A stretch of DNA of 64,000 nt from Planctomycetaceae bacterium. GTDB lineage: Bacteria; Planctomycetota; Planctomycetia; Pirellulales; Pirellulaceae. Positions within the stretch are counted from its first letter, which is position 1. Each line of letters begins with the position of its first letter. The notes beneath the pieces are model-generated. The model saw nothing but the letters and a program-made list of their open reading frames with translations, was not told the origin of the DNA and did not search any database. The stretch is taken from positions 1-64,000 of the forward strand of contig JABJJO010000019.1 in the NCBI GenBank assembly GCA_018660825.1. The letters run 5' to 3'. Below, one piece after another: positions 33,911 through 43,193 of the stretch. The position numbers and the translations under genes were made by a program.

Positions 33911-34891
33911 CTAAACATCTAACTGAAACTCTCTCTGAGCATTCTTGAAAAATATTTTATCGAGGTCGGTTCGATCCAGTCCCGTGATGTCGGCCGCCTG
34001 TTTCATGCTCAACAACTGCTCATAAATCGCCAGAATTGGTCGCGCATCACAATGTGGGAATTGCAACGCAGTCCGCGTGACATCCAGTCCTTGCCAAGCC
34101 CGCCCAAACGCCACGTACTTGCCATAAAAATACATCGATTCAACACCGTCACTGCCATAAAATATGCGATCGGACGATTCATGTTTAAACAGCGTTACAA
34201 GGGGCATCAATTCTGTGACAGCGGACGTGTCGTAATAGATGTTCGGCAACAGTCGCAGACGCTCAATTCCGTGCTTTATCGGCCAGTAGGTAAAACTACG
34301 CGCGACGTGGGCGAGGATCCATTTAATATTTGGATATCGTCGAGTCGTGTACTCTTCCAAATCAGATAAGTTTTGCTCATCCGCACAAGCGTCTTGGCGT
34401 GACAGGTGTAGCGTCACCCATAACCCCAAATCATTTGCCAATTCCAATTGCTCGTATGGTAGAAATTCGTGAATCCGACATTCCTTGATATCTCCGGTAA
34501 CGGAGAATATTCGATACGGCTTTAACCCCACCACCCCCGAATGTTGACAATCATTATATATATCTTCAACATCGCAGGCAGGAGTGACAAGTCTTTGAAA
34601 CCTCGACTGGGCATCGCCTTCGATTTCCTGCATACACCATTTGTTGTGTTCTCGAACATCAATTTTGGGCAAGGGTGATCCGAGTGCTAAAAAACTTGTC
34701 GGGCGGCCATTGTACAAGCTAGTCGCCCATCGTCGCAGCACGTCTAAACCTGCCAAATCCCATGGAGCGCGCTCGGGTTGCGGCATGTGTTCTGGGGAAA
34801 ACATATGTATATGCGCATCGAAAACACGCTCGGAGACGAAGTCCGAAAGTTCTTCTTCCCAGATCAATTGGTCATGTTCATTCAATTCCAT
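33911..34891 (-). CDS. Amidohydrolase family protein (amidohydrolase-2, metal-dependent TIM barrel)
   Basis: 326 residues, no signal peptide, so cytosolic. HxH metal motif in VFDAHIHMFSPEHMP, later WVTLHLSR, WILAHVARSF and FYGSDGVESMYF, the Asp expected at the end of strand 8. Family members hydrolyse or decarboxylate small organic acids and lactones. It is the last gene of a compact minus-strand series with the aminotransferase (52 nt upstream), WD40, DUF1501 and PSD1 genes, which suggests catabolism of an amino-bearing compound released by the surface proteins; that link is inference. Confidence 0.87.
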   Translation of the reverse strand: MELNEHDQLIWEEELSDFVSERVFDAHIHMFSPEHMPQPERAPWDLAGLDVLRRWATSLYNGRPTSFLALGSPLPKIDVREHNKWCMQEIEGDAQSRFQRLVTPACDVEDIYNDCQHSGVVGLKPYRIFSVTGDIKECRIHEFLPYEQLELANDLGLWVTLHLSRQDACADEQNLSDLEEYTTRRYPNIKWILAHVARSFTYWPIKHGIERLRLLPNIYYDTSAVTELMPLVTLFKHESSDRIFYGSDGVESMYFYGKYVAFGRAWQGLDVTRTALQFPHCDARPILAIYEQLLSMKQAADITGLDRTDLDKIFFKNAQREFQLDV

Positions 34892-34943
34892 AGTCTACTC
34901 TGCTAATTCGTCAAGCAATTTCCCGCTCTTACGATACTAACGT

Positions 34944-35867
34944 TTAAAGTTGCGACTCTGCTTGCAGCTGAATGTCAATTCCGACGAGCGCACTCCAGGC
35001 GACTAGGATTTGCCTCGTGATAACCCCAACCTCTCCGTTTCCAACCGGCAGTCCGTTAAATTTCGTCGCTGGCATAATACAATACGGCGTACTAGTGAAA
35101 AACAACTCGTCGGCCGTATAAAGATCGTACGGTTGCAAACTCATCTCCTCGCAAGGAACATCTAACGTCCGCGCCAACGCCAGCACAGTGGCGCGACTAA
35201 CCCCGGCCAAGCAATTACTTGTAGAGGGTGTTTTGAGAACTCCTTCACTGATGATGAATACATTCCCTCCTTTGTTTTCCGACACGTTACCGTGGATATC
35301 CAATAAAACACTTTGGGCATCCTGATCGACCAACTTGACCTCAACTTCAGCCAAGGTGTAATGCATTCGTGAACGATTTTTAATTCGCGCATCCATTGAT
35401 TGACTCGGTATGGCGCGACTCATTGGCGTGACTGCATGGCAACCTTGCGCGTAGAACTTCGCCCACCCCGTCAGGTCCAGCGGCGAGTTGTGGATTATTA
35501 CGGTCGCGCCACTTTGCGCAACCGTTGGGTCCGGTCCGGCCACCGCCAACCCGCGAGAAATATTGTGAACGACCCAAAAGTCCTCGCCTTGTCCAATCGT
35601 CTGCAAGTTCTGTTGCAACAACTCCAAAGTAACCGTCTTCATTTCCGCTGGCGAAAGGCCCGGGTCAATCCGGGCCACCTTTAACGATTTATAGAGCCTC
35701 GTAATATGCTCGTCGAGTTTGAAAGGGTTGTGCGCGAAAGTCCGAGTCGACTCCGTAACACAATCTCCGAGCATCACCGCACTGTCGAAAATAGAAATAT
35801 TCGCCTGCGATTCCGGTACCAGATCGCCACTCAAATAAACATTGCGTTCGCTATTCATCTCGGCCAT
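34944..35867 (-). CDS. Class-IV PLP aminotransferase (branched-chain / D-amino-acid type)
   Basis: 307 residues. The N-terminus MNSERNVYLSGDLVPESQA, then SIFDSAVMLGDCVTESTRTF, is typical of fold-type IV aminotransferases. The PLP Lys is expected in DARIKNRSRMHYTLAEVE. GNVSENKGGNVFII matches the E-x-x-x-x-N phosphate-binding stretch, and CLAGVSRATVLALA the L-x-G-[IV]-x-R motif. Members include IlvE, D-amino-acid aminotransferase and aminodeoxychorismate lyase; the exact substrate is undecided. The ATG overlaps the WD40 stop by one base (TAATG), showing translational coupling. Confidence 0.88.
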   Translation of the reverse strand: MAEMNSERNVYLSGDLVPESQANISIFDSAVMLGDCVTESTRTFAHNPFKLDEHITRLYKSLKVARIDPGLSPAEMKTVTLELLQQNLQTIGQGEDFWVVHNISRGLAVAGPDPTVAQSGATVIIHNSPLDLTGWAKFYAQGCHAVTPMSRAIPSQSMDARIKNRSRMHYTLAEVEVKLVDQDAQSVLLDIHGNVSENKGGNVFIISEGVLKTPSTSNCLAGVSRATVLALARTLDVPCEEMSLQPYDLYTADELFFTSTPYCIMPATKFNGLPVGNGEVGVITRQILVAWSALVGIDIQLQAESQL

Positions 35868-36952
35868 TATTCCTGGTCTGCACTGACACTGGGTTGCATT
35901 AAGTAAATAGGACTGTGGTTTCCCACATAATTTCCATCCTTATCCAAACGCCGCCCGTTGCCGTTACTCCCCTTACTCGTAGTCGTTACGGCAAATTGAT
36001 CACCATCCGGGTGCAGTGAAATGGAATGGCAATTTGACAGTTTATTATTACGATAAGGTAATTCACTTTTAGCCGTTTCGCCTTCGCCAGCTACGGCATT
36101 CGTGTCAATAAACAACAGCTGTCCGGTTCCTGGATTACCACTGGTAACGGCCATCAAATATCCGTTGTTATGAAACTGCATCTCGTGCACATACACGTCA
36201 CCCACCGCGCCAAATTCGCGATTGAACACCTCTATTCCGCTGTTCCAATCAAAGCCAATAATAAGTGGAACGCCTTGTACGTTTCCCCCGCCCTTGGGTC
36301 GAGTGCCACCAACATACAACGTTTTACCGTCCGGTGAAAACACCATACACTTGACTCCTCCGACATCCTGCAGTCGATGCTGCAGAAACAATTCTGAGGC
36401 GTCGAATCTTTTGTCCGACGTACCCTTTTTCCGATTCCACACAATAACTTCGCCGTGCGCATCGCCTGACACTAAGGTCTGAGTTTCGGCATGAACCGCC
36501 AGGCTGTATACATCGGTTTTATGACCCTCCAAGCGTTGCGTCAATTTTCCATTTTTGGTCTTCCAACATTGCACGTTATAGTCTTTCCCACAGCTAGCGA
36601 GCCAACTCCCATCCGCACCAACTGCGATCGCCCGCAGCCAACCGTCATGAGCGGACTCGCGATTCCACAGCGTCAGCGGGTTATCCCCACGATAATCATG
36701 GCATGCCAAACCACCCCACGAGTCGCCACTGAAAACCTTCGATTCGGTGGGATGAAAACCGATCGCTGCAACCCAGCCGTGGTGTCCTTTGATGACAGCG
36801 AGTTCCGTTCGTTGATCACCCGTCATCGGCCAACGATGCAACAAACCTTCAAACCCACCTGCTATTAAATAGTCCCCACACGGTGTGAATCGCGCGGACA
36901 ACCGTTGAGCGGTCGGAGTGATCGTCTCGATTGTTTCCAACGTTACAGCCAT
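35867..36952 (-). CDS. WD40-repeat protein
   Basis: 361 residues, no signal peptide. At least five WD40-type blades are visible: GDYLIAGGFEGLLHRWPM, KVFSGDSWGGLACHDYRG, WLASCGKDYNVQCWKTKNG, TLVSGDAHGEVIVWNRKKG and TLYVGGTRPKGGGNVQGVP. The C-terminal blade ends near ISLHPDGDQFAVTTTS. WD40 propellers are binding scaffolds. It sits between the DUF1501 gene (55 nt upstream) and the aminotransferase, to which it is translationally coupled, so it probably serves the same pathway. Partner unknown. Confidence 0.9.
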   Translation of the reverse strand: MAVTLETIETITPTAQRLSARFTPCGDYLIAGGFEGLLHRWPMTGDQRTELAVIKGHHGWVAAIGFHPTESKVFSGDSWGGLACHDYRGDNPLTLWNRESAHDGWLRAIAVGADGSWLASCGKDYNVQCWKTKNGKLTQRLEGHKTDVYSLAVHAETQTLVSGDAHGEVIVWNRKKGTSDKRFDASELFLQHRLQDVGGVKCMVFSPDGKTLYVGGTRPKGGGNVQGVPLIIGFDWNSGIEVFNREFGAVGDVYVHEMQFHNNGYLMAVTSGNPGTGQLLFIDTNAVAGEGETAKSELPYRNNKLSNCHSISLHPDGDQFAVTTTSKGSNGNGRRLDKDGNYVGNHSPIYLMQPSVSADQE

Positions 36953-37007
36953 AAGTCCTATTGTCCAAATTGTATTGCCAATACGGAAACAAACGTTCCC
37001 ATTTCAA

Positions 37008-38321
37008 CTACGTCAATAATCCCTTAATTGGGCCGCATTCGTCATGAGCAATCGGTAATGGTTGCCCGTTATTTAGATACTCCGTTTTCGAACTATCGAT
37101 GCCTAGAGCACTAAACCATGTATGAAAGAAATCGCCAATATCGTGGGCATCATTTTCCACGAAGATACCCGTCTTATTCGTCTCGCCAATCACAACTCCC
37201 CGCCGTATTCCCGTACCTGTCATCACGATGGACCAAGCCTCCGGCCAATGATCCCGTCCGACATGGCCATTAATACGCGGCGTGCGGCCGAATTCGCTCA
37301 TGGCAACCACCAGCGTATTATCAAGCATACCTCGTTGCTGCAGGTCCAACACGATCGCTGTAAATGATTGGTCAAACCGTGGCATCAAACTGGCGTGCCC
37401 ATTGAAATTATCGCCATGCGTGTCCCAACCGTACGAGTTCACCTTAACAAACCGCACACCGGCCTCAAGCATTTTCCGCCCAATGAGCATATCCCGTCCC
37501 AACTCAGTGTCACCATAGAGTTCAACATCTGCGGGGTCAGGATCCGCGAATAACGCTTGGCGATTCATCAGCGCTTGCGCAGAATCAAACACAAAGCTTT
37601 GAGCTTCACCAAATATGGGGTTTCGCCCGGCGGCGTACTGCGCGTTTGCAAAATTCCGCAACCGGTTCCGTGACGAATTATCGTCGTGATTAAGTGTTTC
37701 TGGTAATAACAGATTCGGCGGTGGTTGACCGTCACCGATGGCCAAAGCACCATACCGTGGCCCCAGAAATCCCGCATCTTGATACTTAAAACCCCCACTA
37801 CCAGGTTTGACCCAGATATATGGTGGTAACTGACTGTTTCCTTGCCCCATCAATTTCGCCACCGCCGAACCAAAATAGGGGTAAATCACCCCGCGGTCTT
37901 TTGGATCACCCCGTTGAATACGTGGCACACCAGCAGAATGTGAGTTATCAACGGTGGTCACACCGCGATCTAGCGCCAGCAAATGCATGATCTCTGCCGT
38001 CTTGGGCATCAATTCACTGATCCGAACACCAGGCAGCGACGTTTGAATCGACCGAAAGGGTCCGCCAAATTTAGTATTGGGTTTAGGATCCCAACTTTCG
38101 AGTTGGCTCATTCCTCCATCAATCCAGATAAACAATACTTGCTTATTGCTTTGTGATAATTCGTCCGCTACCAACGGATGAACCAATCCACCCAACCCGT
38201 CCATTCCCAACAACCCTGAGGCCGCCGTGGCACCCAACAGCCGACGCCTCGACAACACGTGTTGCGCAGGTGTGCACAGTTGTTTGGAAACCGAGGAATG
38301 CAGGTTGATTTTTGGTTTCAT
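37008..38321 (-). CDS. DUF1501 protein (Tat-exported), GRDHW subtype
   Basis: 437 residues. Tat motif LSRRRLLGATAASGLLGM at about residues 24-41. Family stretches: WIDGGMSQLESWDPKP, YGWDTHGDNF and SEFGRTPRINGHVGRDHW. It lies 20 nt downstream of the PSD1 gene at 38342 and 55 nt upstream of the WD40 gene. Like the other GRDHW member with a PSD1 partner (13921), that partner has no N-terminal CxxCH domain. Confidence 0.92.
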   Translation of the reverse strand: MKPKINLHSSVSKQLCTPAQHVLSRRRLLGATAASGLLGMDGLGGLVHPLVADELSQSNKQVLFIWIDGGMSQLESWDPKPNTKFGGPFRSIQTSLPGVRISELMPKTAEIMHLLALDRGVTTVDNSHSAGVPRIQRGDPKDRGVIYPYFGSAVAKLMGQGNSQLPPYIWVKPGSGGFKYQDAGFLGPRYGALAIGDGQPPPNLLLPETLNHDDNSSRNRLRNFANAQYAAGRNPIFGEAQSFVFDSAQALMNRQALFADPDPADVELYGDTELGRDMLIGRKMLEAGVRFVKVNSYGWDTHGDNFNGHASLMPRFDQSFTAIVLDLQQRGMLDNTLVVAMSEFGRTPRINGHVGRDHWPEAWSIVMTGTGIRRGVVIGETNKTGIFVENDAHDIGDFFHTWFSALGIDSSKTEYLNNGQPLPIAHDECGPIKGLLT

Positions 38322-38341
38322 GTTACGGTTATTATCTACGG

Positions 38342-39982
38342 TCAGTGATTGATCAGAAATTCATTGCAAGACATGAGTGCCCAGACAAGTTGACCGATCG
38401 CCTCAGGGCGGTCGGAGTTTGAAACCAAGAACTCCCGCATCTGCTTCAATTCAAATGAGGTTGCGGGCCTCGATAGCACTGTGTAGTACAACGAATTTAC
38501 AACCTCAGCGTTGTCGGATATTCTCAGCACTTGTTCCGTTGAGTTGTTCCCGCCAACATTCACCCAGGATTGCACCAATTCGCTGTTTAACAAAAACAAC
38601 GAACCGCGTACCGACGGAGCAAATTCAACTTCGGGTTCACGAGGCGGATTAGCAAACGATGCGATAAACTGCTCCTGCACCTGATCGATAGTTGTCGGCA
38701 ACGTGTTTTCCAGTTTTTGTTCGTCATCTAATTCGATCGGATACCTCGTTTTCGCGGCGGTTGCTTTGAGAATACTCCACATCAATTGTTCTGGTGACAA
38801 CGCTTTCTCTCGAAACACTCGGTACTCTGCTTCCGCTTTTTGGACGGTTGATGTCGGCGTTTGCAAGATACTGCTGCGCTGATAGGTCTTGGTCAACGCT
38901 AACTCACGAATAAACCATTTGATGTCAAAGTCGTGTTTAACAAACTCCGACGCTAACAGCGACAACAACTCAGGATGAGACGCGGGGTTATCACTGTGGT
39001 GCAGATCTAAAGGCCAGACTAATCCGCGACCCATCATGGATGCCCAAAGCCGATTGACCAGGTTAGTCTGAAATTGTGCATTTTTTGCCGTCGGGAGCGT
39101 TGTGGAAAGATAATGCAGCGGGTTAAAAACTGGGACGCCCGGCGCCTTTGACTTCGGATCGGGCGCAATGGCAAATTCATTATCCTTGTCGTATTCAGGA
39201 ACCTCAAGTTCCGTCCCACCGGGTATTCGCGGCCCCGTGGTGAACATTTCTTCTTCAAACACGGATTGAAACTCTAATGGTATTTTCATCACCTTTTGGC
39301 CAATCGCCGGGAATTCCGTATCGCTGCGTATGAAAGTATTACTGACAAACGCAAACAGACCTTGGAAATCCGATTGACTATAGTCATCGACAAACAAATG
39401 ATCGTGACATTGGGCACAAGCCAAATCAACGCCCATAAACAACCTACCTATATCTGACGCTAGGCCTGGGTGGTCGGTGGGATTTTGACCATATTTTTCT
39501 AACCTTTTCGTCAGAAAATAACCTGCGCCTTGCTCACTCTCATTCGTTAGGTCCGGTTCAATGATTGTTTCTACCATCGAATCCCAGTGCCGATTTGACT
39601 TAAAACTATCAACAAGGAATCGATTCCAAGCGGGATCCGTTCCGCGGCGTTCCATCAACATTACGTTAAACAACTCGGACATCCTCCGCGCGTAACGATC
39701 ATCTCGTAACAGGCGATCAATCATAATCGTGCGCTTATTAGCTGTGGTATCTGCAGCGAACTTATTAACGTCAACGGAAGCTGGAATTTCTCCCGTAAGG
39801 TCTAAAAACAGTCGTCTCAGAAATTCATAGTCATTCGCTTGTGCAGCGAACATCCCGTCAGCCGATTCCTCAACGAGGTGGTCAATGGCAGTATGTAGTT
39901 CTGCACCTCGCGCCAGCGAGATGCCGCTTAACGCAACTGCAATAATAATTGTCATGCCCAACGATATTCGCAAACTTGTCAT
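38342..39982 (-). CDS. Short PSD1-type protein (DUF1549 + DUF1553, no cytochrome domain)
   Basis: 546 residues, the shortest PSD1 in the window. A signal peptide (ISLGMTIIIAVALSGISLARG) leads straight into DUF1549: YEFLRRLFLDLTGEIP and ACAQCHDHLFVDDYSQSDF, which retains the internal CxxCH. DUF1553 follows with NLVNRLWASMMGRGLVWPLD and ends with CNEFLINH. It lacks the N-terminal haem-type domain of the longer paralogues. First gene of the five-gene minus-strand series ending with the amidohydrolase at 33911. Confidence 0.88.
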   Translation of the reverse strand: MTSLRISLGMTIIIAVALSGISLARGAELHTAIDHLVEESADGMFAAQANDYEFLRRLFLDLTGEIPASVDVNKFAADTTANKRTIMIDRLLRDDRYARRMSELFNVMLMERRGTDPAWNRFLVDSFKSNRHWDSMVETIIEPDLTNESEQGAGYFLTKRLEKYGQNPTDHPGLASDIGRLFMGVDLACAQCHDHLFVDDYSQSDFQGLFAFVSNTFIRSDTEFPAIGQKVMKIPLEFQSVFEEEMFTTGPRIPGGTELEVPEYDKDNEFAIAPDPKSKAPGVPVFNPLHYLSTTLPTAKNAQFQTNLVNRLWASMMGRGLVWPLDLHHSDNPASHPELLSLLASEFVKHDFDIKWFIRELALTKTYQRSSILQTPTSTVQKAEAEYRVFREKALSPEQLMWSILKATAAKTRYPIELDDEQKLENTLPTTIDQVQEQFIASFANPPREPEVEFAPSVRGSLFLLNSELVQSWVNVGGNNSTEQVLRISDNAEVVNSLYYTVLSRPATSFELKQMREFLVSNSDRPEAIGQLVWALMSCNEFLINH

Positions 39983-40049
39983 GTTACATATTTTAACAAA
40001 CTCGACGGCGAAAATGGAACATTGAATTGATCTTGAGGCGAGGATTTTC

Positions 40050-41486
40050 CTAGGGAAACATCTTTAGCAGCGGATCGTCCGTTGACTGCATATGCGTTCT
40101 GACCATTTCCTGGAGACGTTTCAATTGTTCTTTGTGGTTGGTCGAGTCGCTATTCGCTAGATTCACTCGCTCCTGAGGGTCGTTGCGCAAATCAAACATC
40201 TCTACCCTACCTTGATGTTGCAAATCGATCATCAATTTCCAGTCCGGTGTTCTCACGCCCCGCATATGAGTCGTGGCGCCGTGCTTCATGCTGTACTGCA
40301 AATAAATATCGGGATCCCACCGCCGCGTATTACCAGTCAACACGGGCGTGAAATCCTCGCCTCGCAATTCGAGTCTCCGACTAGGTTTAATGCCAGCCAT
40401 TGCTAACAACGTCGGGAACCAATCCAGGTTGGAAAACGTCTGATCAAACACAGTACCGGGATCGATCGTTCCTGGCCAACGAATTGCAGTAGGCACTCGT
40501 AAGGAAGTATCCCACAGATTAGGTCGACGTTGTGCAGGTATATCATCCCATTGTTTAGGTGGGTTTACGTTCAGAATGCGGATCGCGTTACCTTTAAACC
40601 AGGTGCCATGCTCACCTAAATTATAGCCATGGTCACTAGTGAAAACCACGATCGTGTTTGCGGCCAATTTGAGAGCATCCAACAAGTCCAGCACCCGGCC
40701 AACATTGCGATCGACGCTTTTCACCGCAGCTAGATATTCGCGTGTGCGTTTCTTAACCAACTCCACGTTGAGATTTGGAAAATCGGGGTTCGGGATTTCT
40801 GGGTCGAGATCCTTAAACGGTTCCCAGTCCTCTGGTCGTACCGGCAGCCACGCTGAATGCGGTGCTCGGAAATGCAAACTCAACAAAAATGGTTTACTCT
40901 GATTGCTTTCAATAAACTCCAAAGCATGGTCGGTAAAAATGTCGCAGGTATAGCCCAACACCTTTTTAGTTTCTCCTGCTAACGTTTCCATCACGGGGTC
41001 TTTAGGAGGGCAACCACCGCTGCGGATGCCAGCAAATTGATGGTAGCCAAATTTCGTAGGATGGTGATGATCTTGGATTCCTAGATGCCATTTTCCAAAC
41101 AGCGCCGTTTGGTACCCAGCGGCTTGAAACAACTGTGGAAATGTTACCGTATCGGCGGGTAGGCCAAGTTGTTTTTCAGCACCAGGATTTATCCAATCCG
41201 TAATGCCAAATTCAAACGCATAGCGACTGGAAATCAAACCGACCCGACTGGGACTGCAAACCGGCGTCGTCACAAAACTGTTAGTCAGATGCGCTCCGCC
41301 ATGAAAAATCTTATCGATATTGGGAGTGATAAAACGGTTATCGCCCGCCGCATTCACAGCAAATGGAGCCTGATCGTCGGTATAGATAAATACGATATTC
41401 GGTTGTTCGGCAGATACAAGCCTAGTAACAATTACGCACAACAGAAATAACGATAAAATAAATTTATACTTCATAGGGTCAGCCAT
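40050..41486 (-). CDS. Exported type I sulfatase
   Basis: 478 residues (474 if ATG at 41474 is used), with a signal peptide FILSLFLLCVIVTRLVSA. Metal ligands FIYTDDQAP. Formylglycine signature CSPSRVGLISSR. GKWHLGIQDHHHP supplies the Lys/His active-site region and FTSDHGYNLGEHG the second Asp/His pair. Similar in layout to the iduronate-type sulfatase at 24663. It is divergent from the PQQ-propeller gene at 41657; the 170-nt region between them has a pair of imperfect direct repeats that may be a shared control site. Confidence 0.93.
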   Translation of the reverse strand: MADPMKYKFILSLFLLCVIVTRLVSAEQPNIVFIYTDDQAPFAVNAAGDNRFITPNIDKIFHGGAHLTNSFVTTPVCSPSRVGLISSRYAFEFGITDWINPGAEKQLGLPADTVTFPQLFQAAGYQTALFGKWHLGIQDHHHPTKFGYHQFAGIRSGGCPPKDPVMETLAGETKKVLGYTCDIFTDHALEFIESNQSKPFLLSLHFRAPHSAWLPVRPEDWEPFKDLDPEIPNPDFPNLNVELVKKRTREYLAAVKSVDRNVGRVLDLLDALKLAANTIVVFTSDHGYNLGEHGTWFKGNAIRILNVNPPKQWDDIPAQRRPNLWDTSLRVPTAIRWPGTIDPGTVFDQTFSNLDWFPTLLAMAGIKPSRRLELRGEDFTPVLTGNTRRWDPDIYLQYSMKHGATTHMRGVRTPDWKLMIDLQHQGRVEMFDLRNDPQERVNLANSDSTNHKEQLKRLQEMVRTHMQSTDDPLLKMFP

Positions 41487-41500
41487 CTACTTAATAAATT

Positions 41501-41570
41501 AACATTTCTTTATGACATTTTATCGTACCACGTTGCGACGCCTATCCCCAACGTTTCTTTATGATATTTA
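41501..41570. repeat. Pair of 21-nt imperfect direct repeats in a divergent promoter region
   Basis: AACATTTCTTTATGACATTTT (41501-41521) and AACGTTTCTTTATGATATTTA (41550-41570) agree at 18 of 21 positions and lie 49 nt apart start to start. They sit between the divergent sulfatase and PQQ-propeller genes. The placement suggests paired binding sites for one regulator, or two copies of one promoter element. No other copy was noticed in the window. Confidence 0.4.
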
Positions 41571-41656
41571 CCCCCTTCAATTAACCGCTGCATTTGCATC
41601 TATATTTACGATCATGTCTAATTAACATATTGACCACGACAATCATGGAGAATCCG

Positions 41657-43147
41657 ATGCGCATCACATACGCTATTACATTTAGTCTGCTACTACTTAC
41701 CGCCACTTTCTTGCCCCAACTGCAAGGCGAAGATTGGCCCCAGTTTCGTGGCCCTAATTGCGCGGGAATCAGCGTTTCAAAACTACCCCTCGCAACCACC
41801 TTCTCACCCACTCAAAATGTCGCATGGCAAGCCGATCTCGGCGACGGTATCGGTTGCCCCGTCGTCGCTGCGGGACGGGTTTTTGTCTCCTCGATGTTAG
41901 ACGAAAAAACCGTCGCACTCACGGGATTTGATGCTAAAACTGGCAAGCAACTGTGGCAACGCAGTTGGCCCACCGGCGCTCTTGTTGAGATACACAAAAC
42001 AAACAGCCAAGCCGCTACCACTCCCTGTGCTGACTCCGAACGCGTTTACTTTTACTTCAGCACACTGGGCCTCATCTCCGTCAACGCAAAAACCGGCGTA
42101 GACGAATGGAAAATTGAGATGCCAACACCGTTTTTTGTCTTCAAATGGGGTGCCGGCATGTCACCCGTGCTCCATGCAGACAAACTAATTTTTTGCCAAG
42201 ACGACGACATCTACCCAGGGATCATGGTCGTACAATCTGCGACTGGTAAAATACTTTGGCAGGAAGCCCGCGATGATATGGCCGTCAATTATTCGCACCC
42301 GGTTATTGTTACAACACCCGAACGCACAGAACTCGTTGTAGCCGGAACGGGAAAAGTGGTCGCTTACGACATCGACAACGGTAAAAGACTTTGGGAATCG
42401 CGAACCTTATTGCGGAACATCAAAACGACGCCGGTTGTTAACGGCGACACAGTTTATATCTCACTACAAAGTGGAGGCATCGCAAATCAATGGCTTGCCT
42501 CCATTGATCGCGCCGAAACTGGCAATAACGACAACCGTATCGACAAAGCGGAAATCCAAGCCTTCGTCGGTGCTCAGAAAATACCCCCTGCATTTTACCG
42601 AAGAACGTTTGATCGAGGTGACGAAAACCAGGATGGATTCCTAGAAGGTGTCGAACTTGACAAAGCATTTTTACATCCCGACAACATGGCCGGCGCGGCT
42701 TTTGACACGGAAGACCCTGCCGACGAATATATCCTCGCTATCAAAGCTGGGGGAGATGGTGACGTTACAGAAACGCACACCCAATGGAAAACCAACACCA
42801 AGTATACTGACCATATCGTTTCACCACTCGTATACGATGGCCGGATGCTCTTAATTAAAGGTGGAGGTATCAGCACCGTATATAGCATCAAGCAAGGTAG
42901 ACAATTGCGGGGTGCCAAAAGAATTCAAAACTCGAGCGAATATTTCGCATCGCCCATCATCGGTGACAACAAAGTCTATATCGCGGGCGAGAACGGAGTT
43001 ATCGTGGTGCTCGACGCAGCCGACAACTTTAAAGTATTAGCCAAAAATGACATGCAAGATTCAATTCTCGGCACCCCCGCCATCGCCGACGGTTCCCTCT
43101 TCGTGCGAACACGGTCGAAATTATACTGCATCCGCCCTAGCAATTAG
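41657..43147 (+). CDS. Exported PQQ-type beta-propeller protein with inserted EF-hand pair
   Basis: 496 residues from ATG at 41657, chosen for GGAG 6 nt upstream and the signal peptide MRITYAITFSLLLLTATF; the frame is open from 41594. The mature start WPQFRGPNCAGIS is the standard opening of planctomycete PQQ/BamB-like propellers. Blades include VALTGFDAKTGKQLWQRSW, GLISVNAKTGVDEWKIEMP and VVAYDIDNGKRLWESR. At about residues 290-335 the propeller is interrupted by a calcium-binding pair: a degenerate NNDNRIDKAEIQAF, then a full EF-hand loop GDENQDGFLEGVE. After the insert the propeller resumes (TKYTDHIVSPLVYDGRMLLI). No dehydrogenase catalytic Asp pair is evident, so a binding role is more likely than enzymatic. 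Confidence 0.88.
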   Translation: MRITYAITFSLLLLTATFLPQLQGEDWPQFRGPNCAGISVSKLPLATTFSPTQNVAWQADLGDGIGCPVVAAGRVFVSSMLDEKTVALTGFDAKTGKQLWQRSWPTGALVEIHKTNSQAATTPCADSERVYFYFSTLGLISVNAKTGVDEWKIEMPTPFFVFKWGAGMSPVLHADKLIFCQDDDIYPGIMVVQSATGKILWQEARDDMAVNYSHPVIVTTPERTELVVAGTGKVVAYDIDNGKRLWESRTLLRNIKTTPVVNGDTVYISLQSGGIANQWLASIDRAETGNNDNRIDKAEIQAFVGAQKIPPAFYRRTFDRGDENQDGFLEGVELDKAFLHPDNMAGAAFDTEDPADEYILAIKAGGDGDVTETHTQWKTNTKYTDHIVSPLVYDGRMLLIKGGGISTVYSIKQGRQLRGAKRIQNSSEYFASPIIGDNKVYIAGENGVIVVLDAADNFKVLAKNDMQDSILGTPAIADGSLFVRTRSKLYCIRPSN

Positions 43148-43193
43148 ATTTTCGCGTGACGGGCCCGTTGGTCGTAATCTATGCCGCGGGTGC

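Noticed and set aside
43159-43168. 10-bp palindrome ACGGGCCCGT between convergent PQQ-propeller and DUF1501 genes
   Set aside because: No loop and no T-tract, so not a convincing terminator; short palindromes of this size occur by chance.
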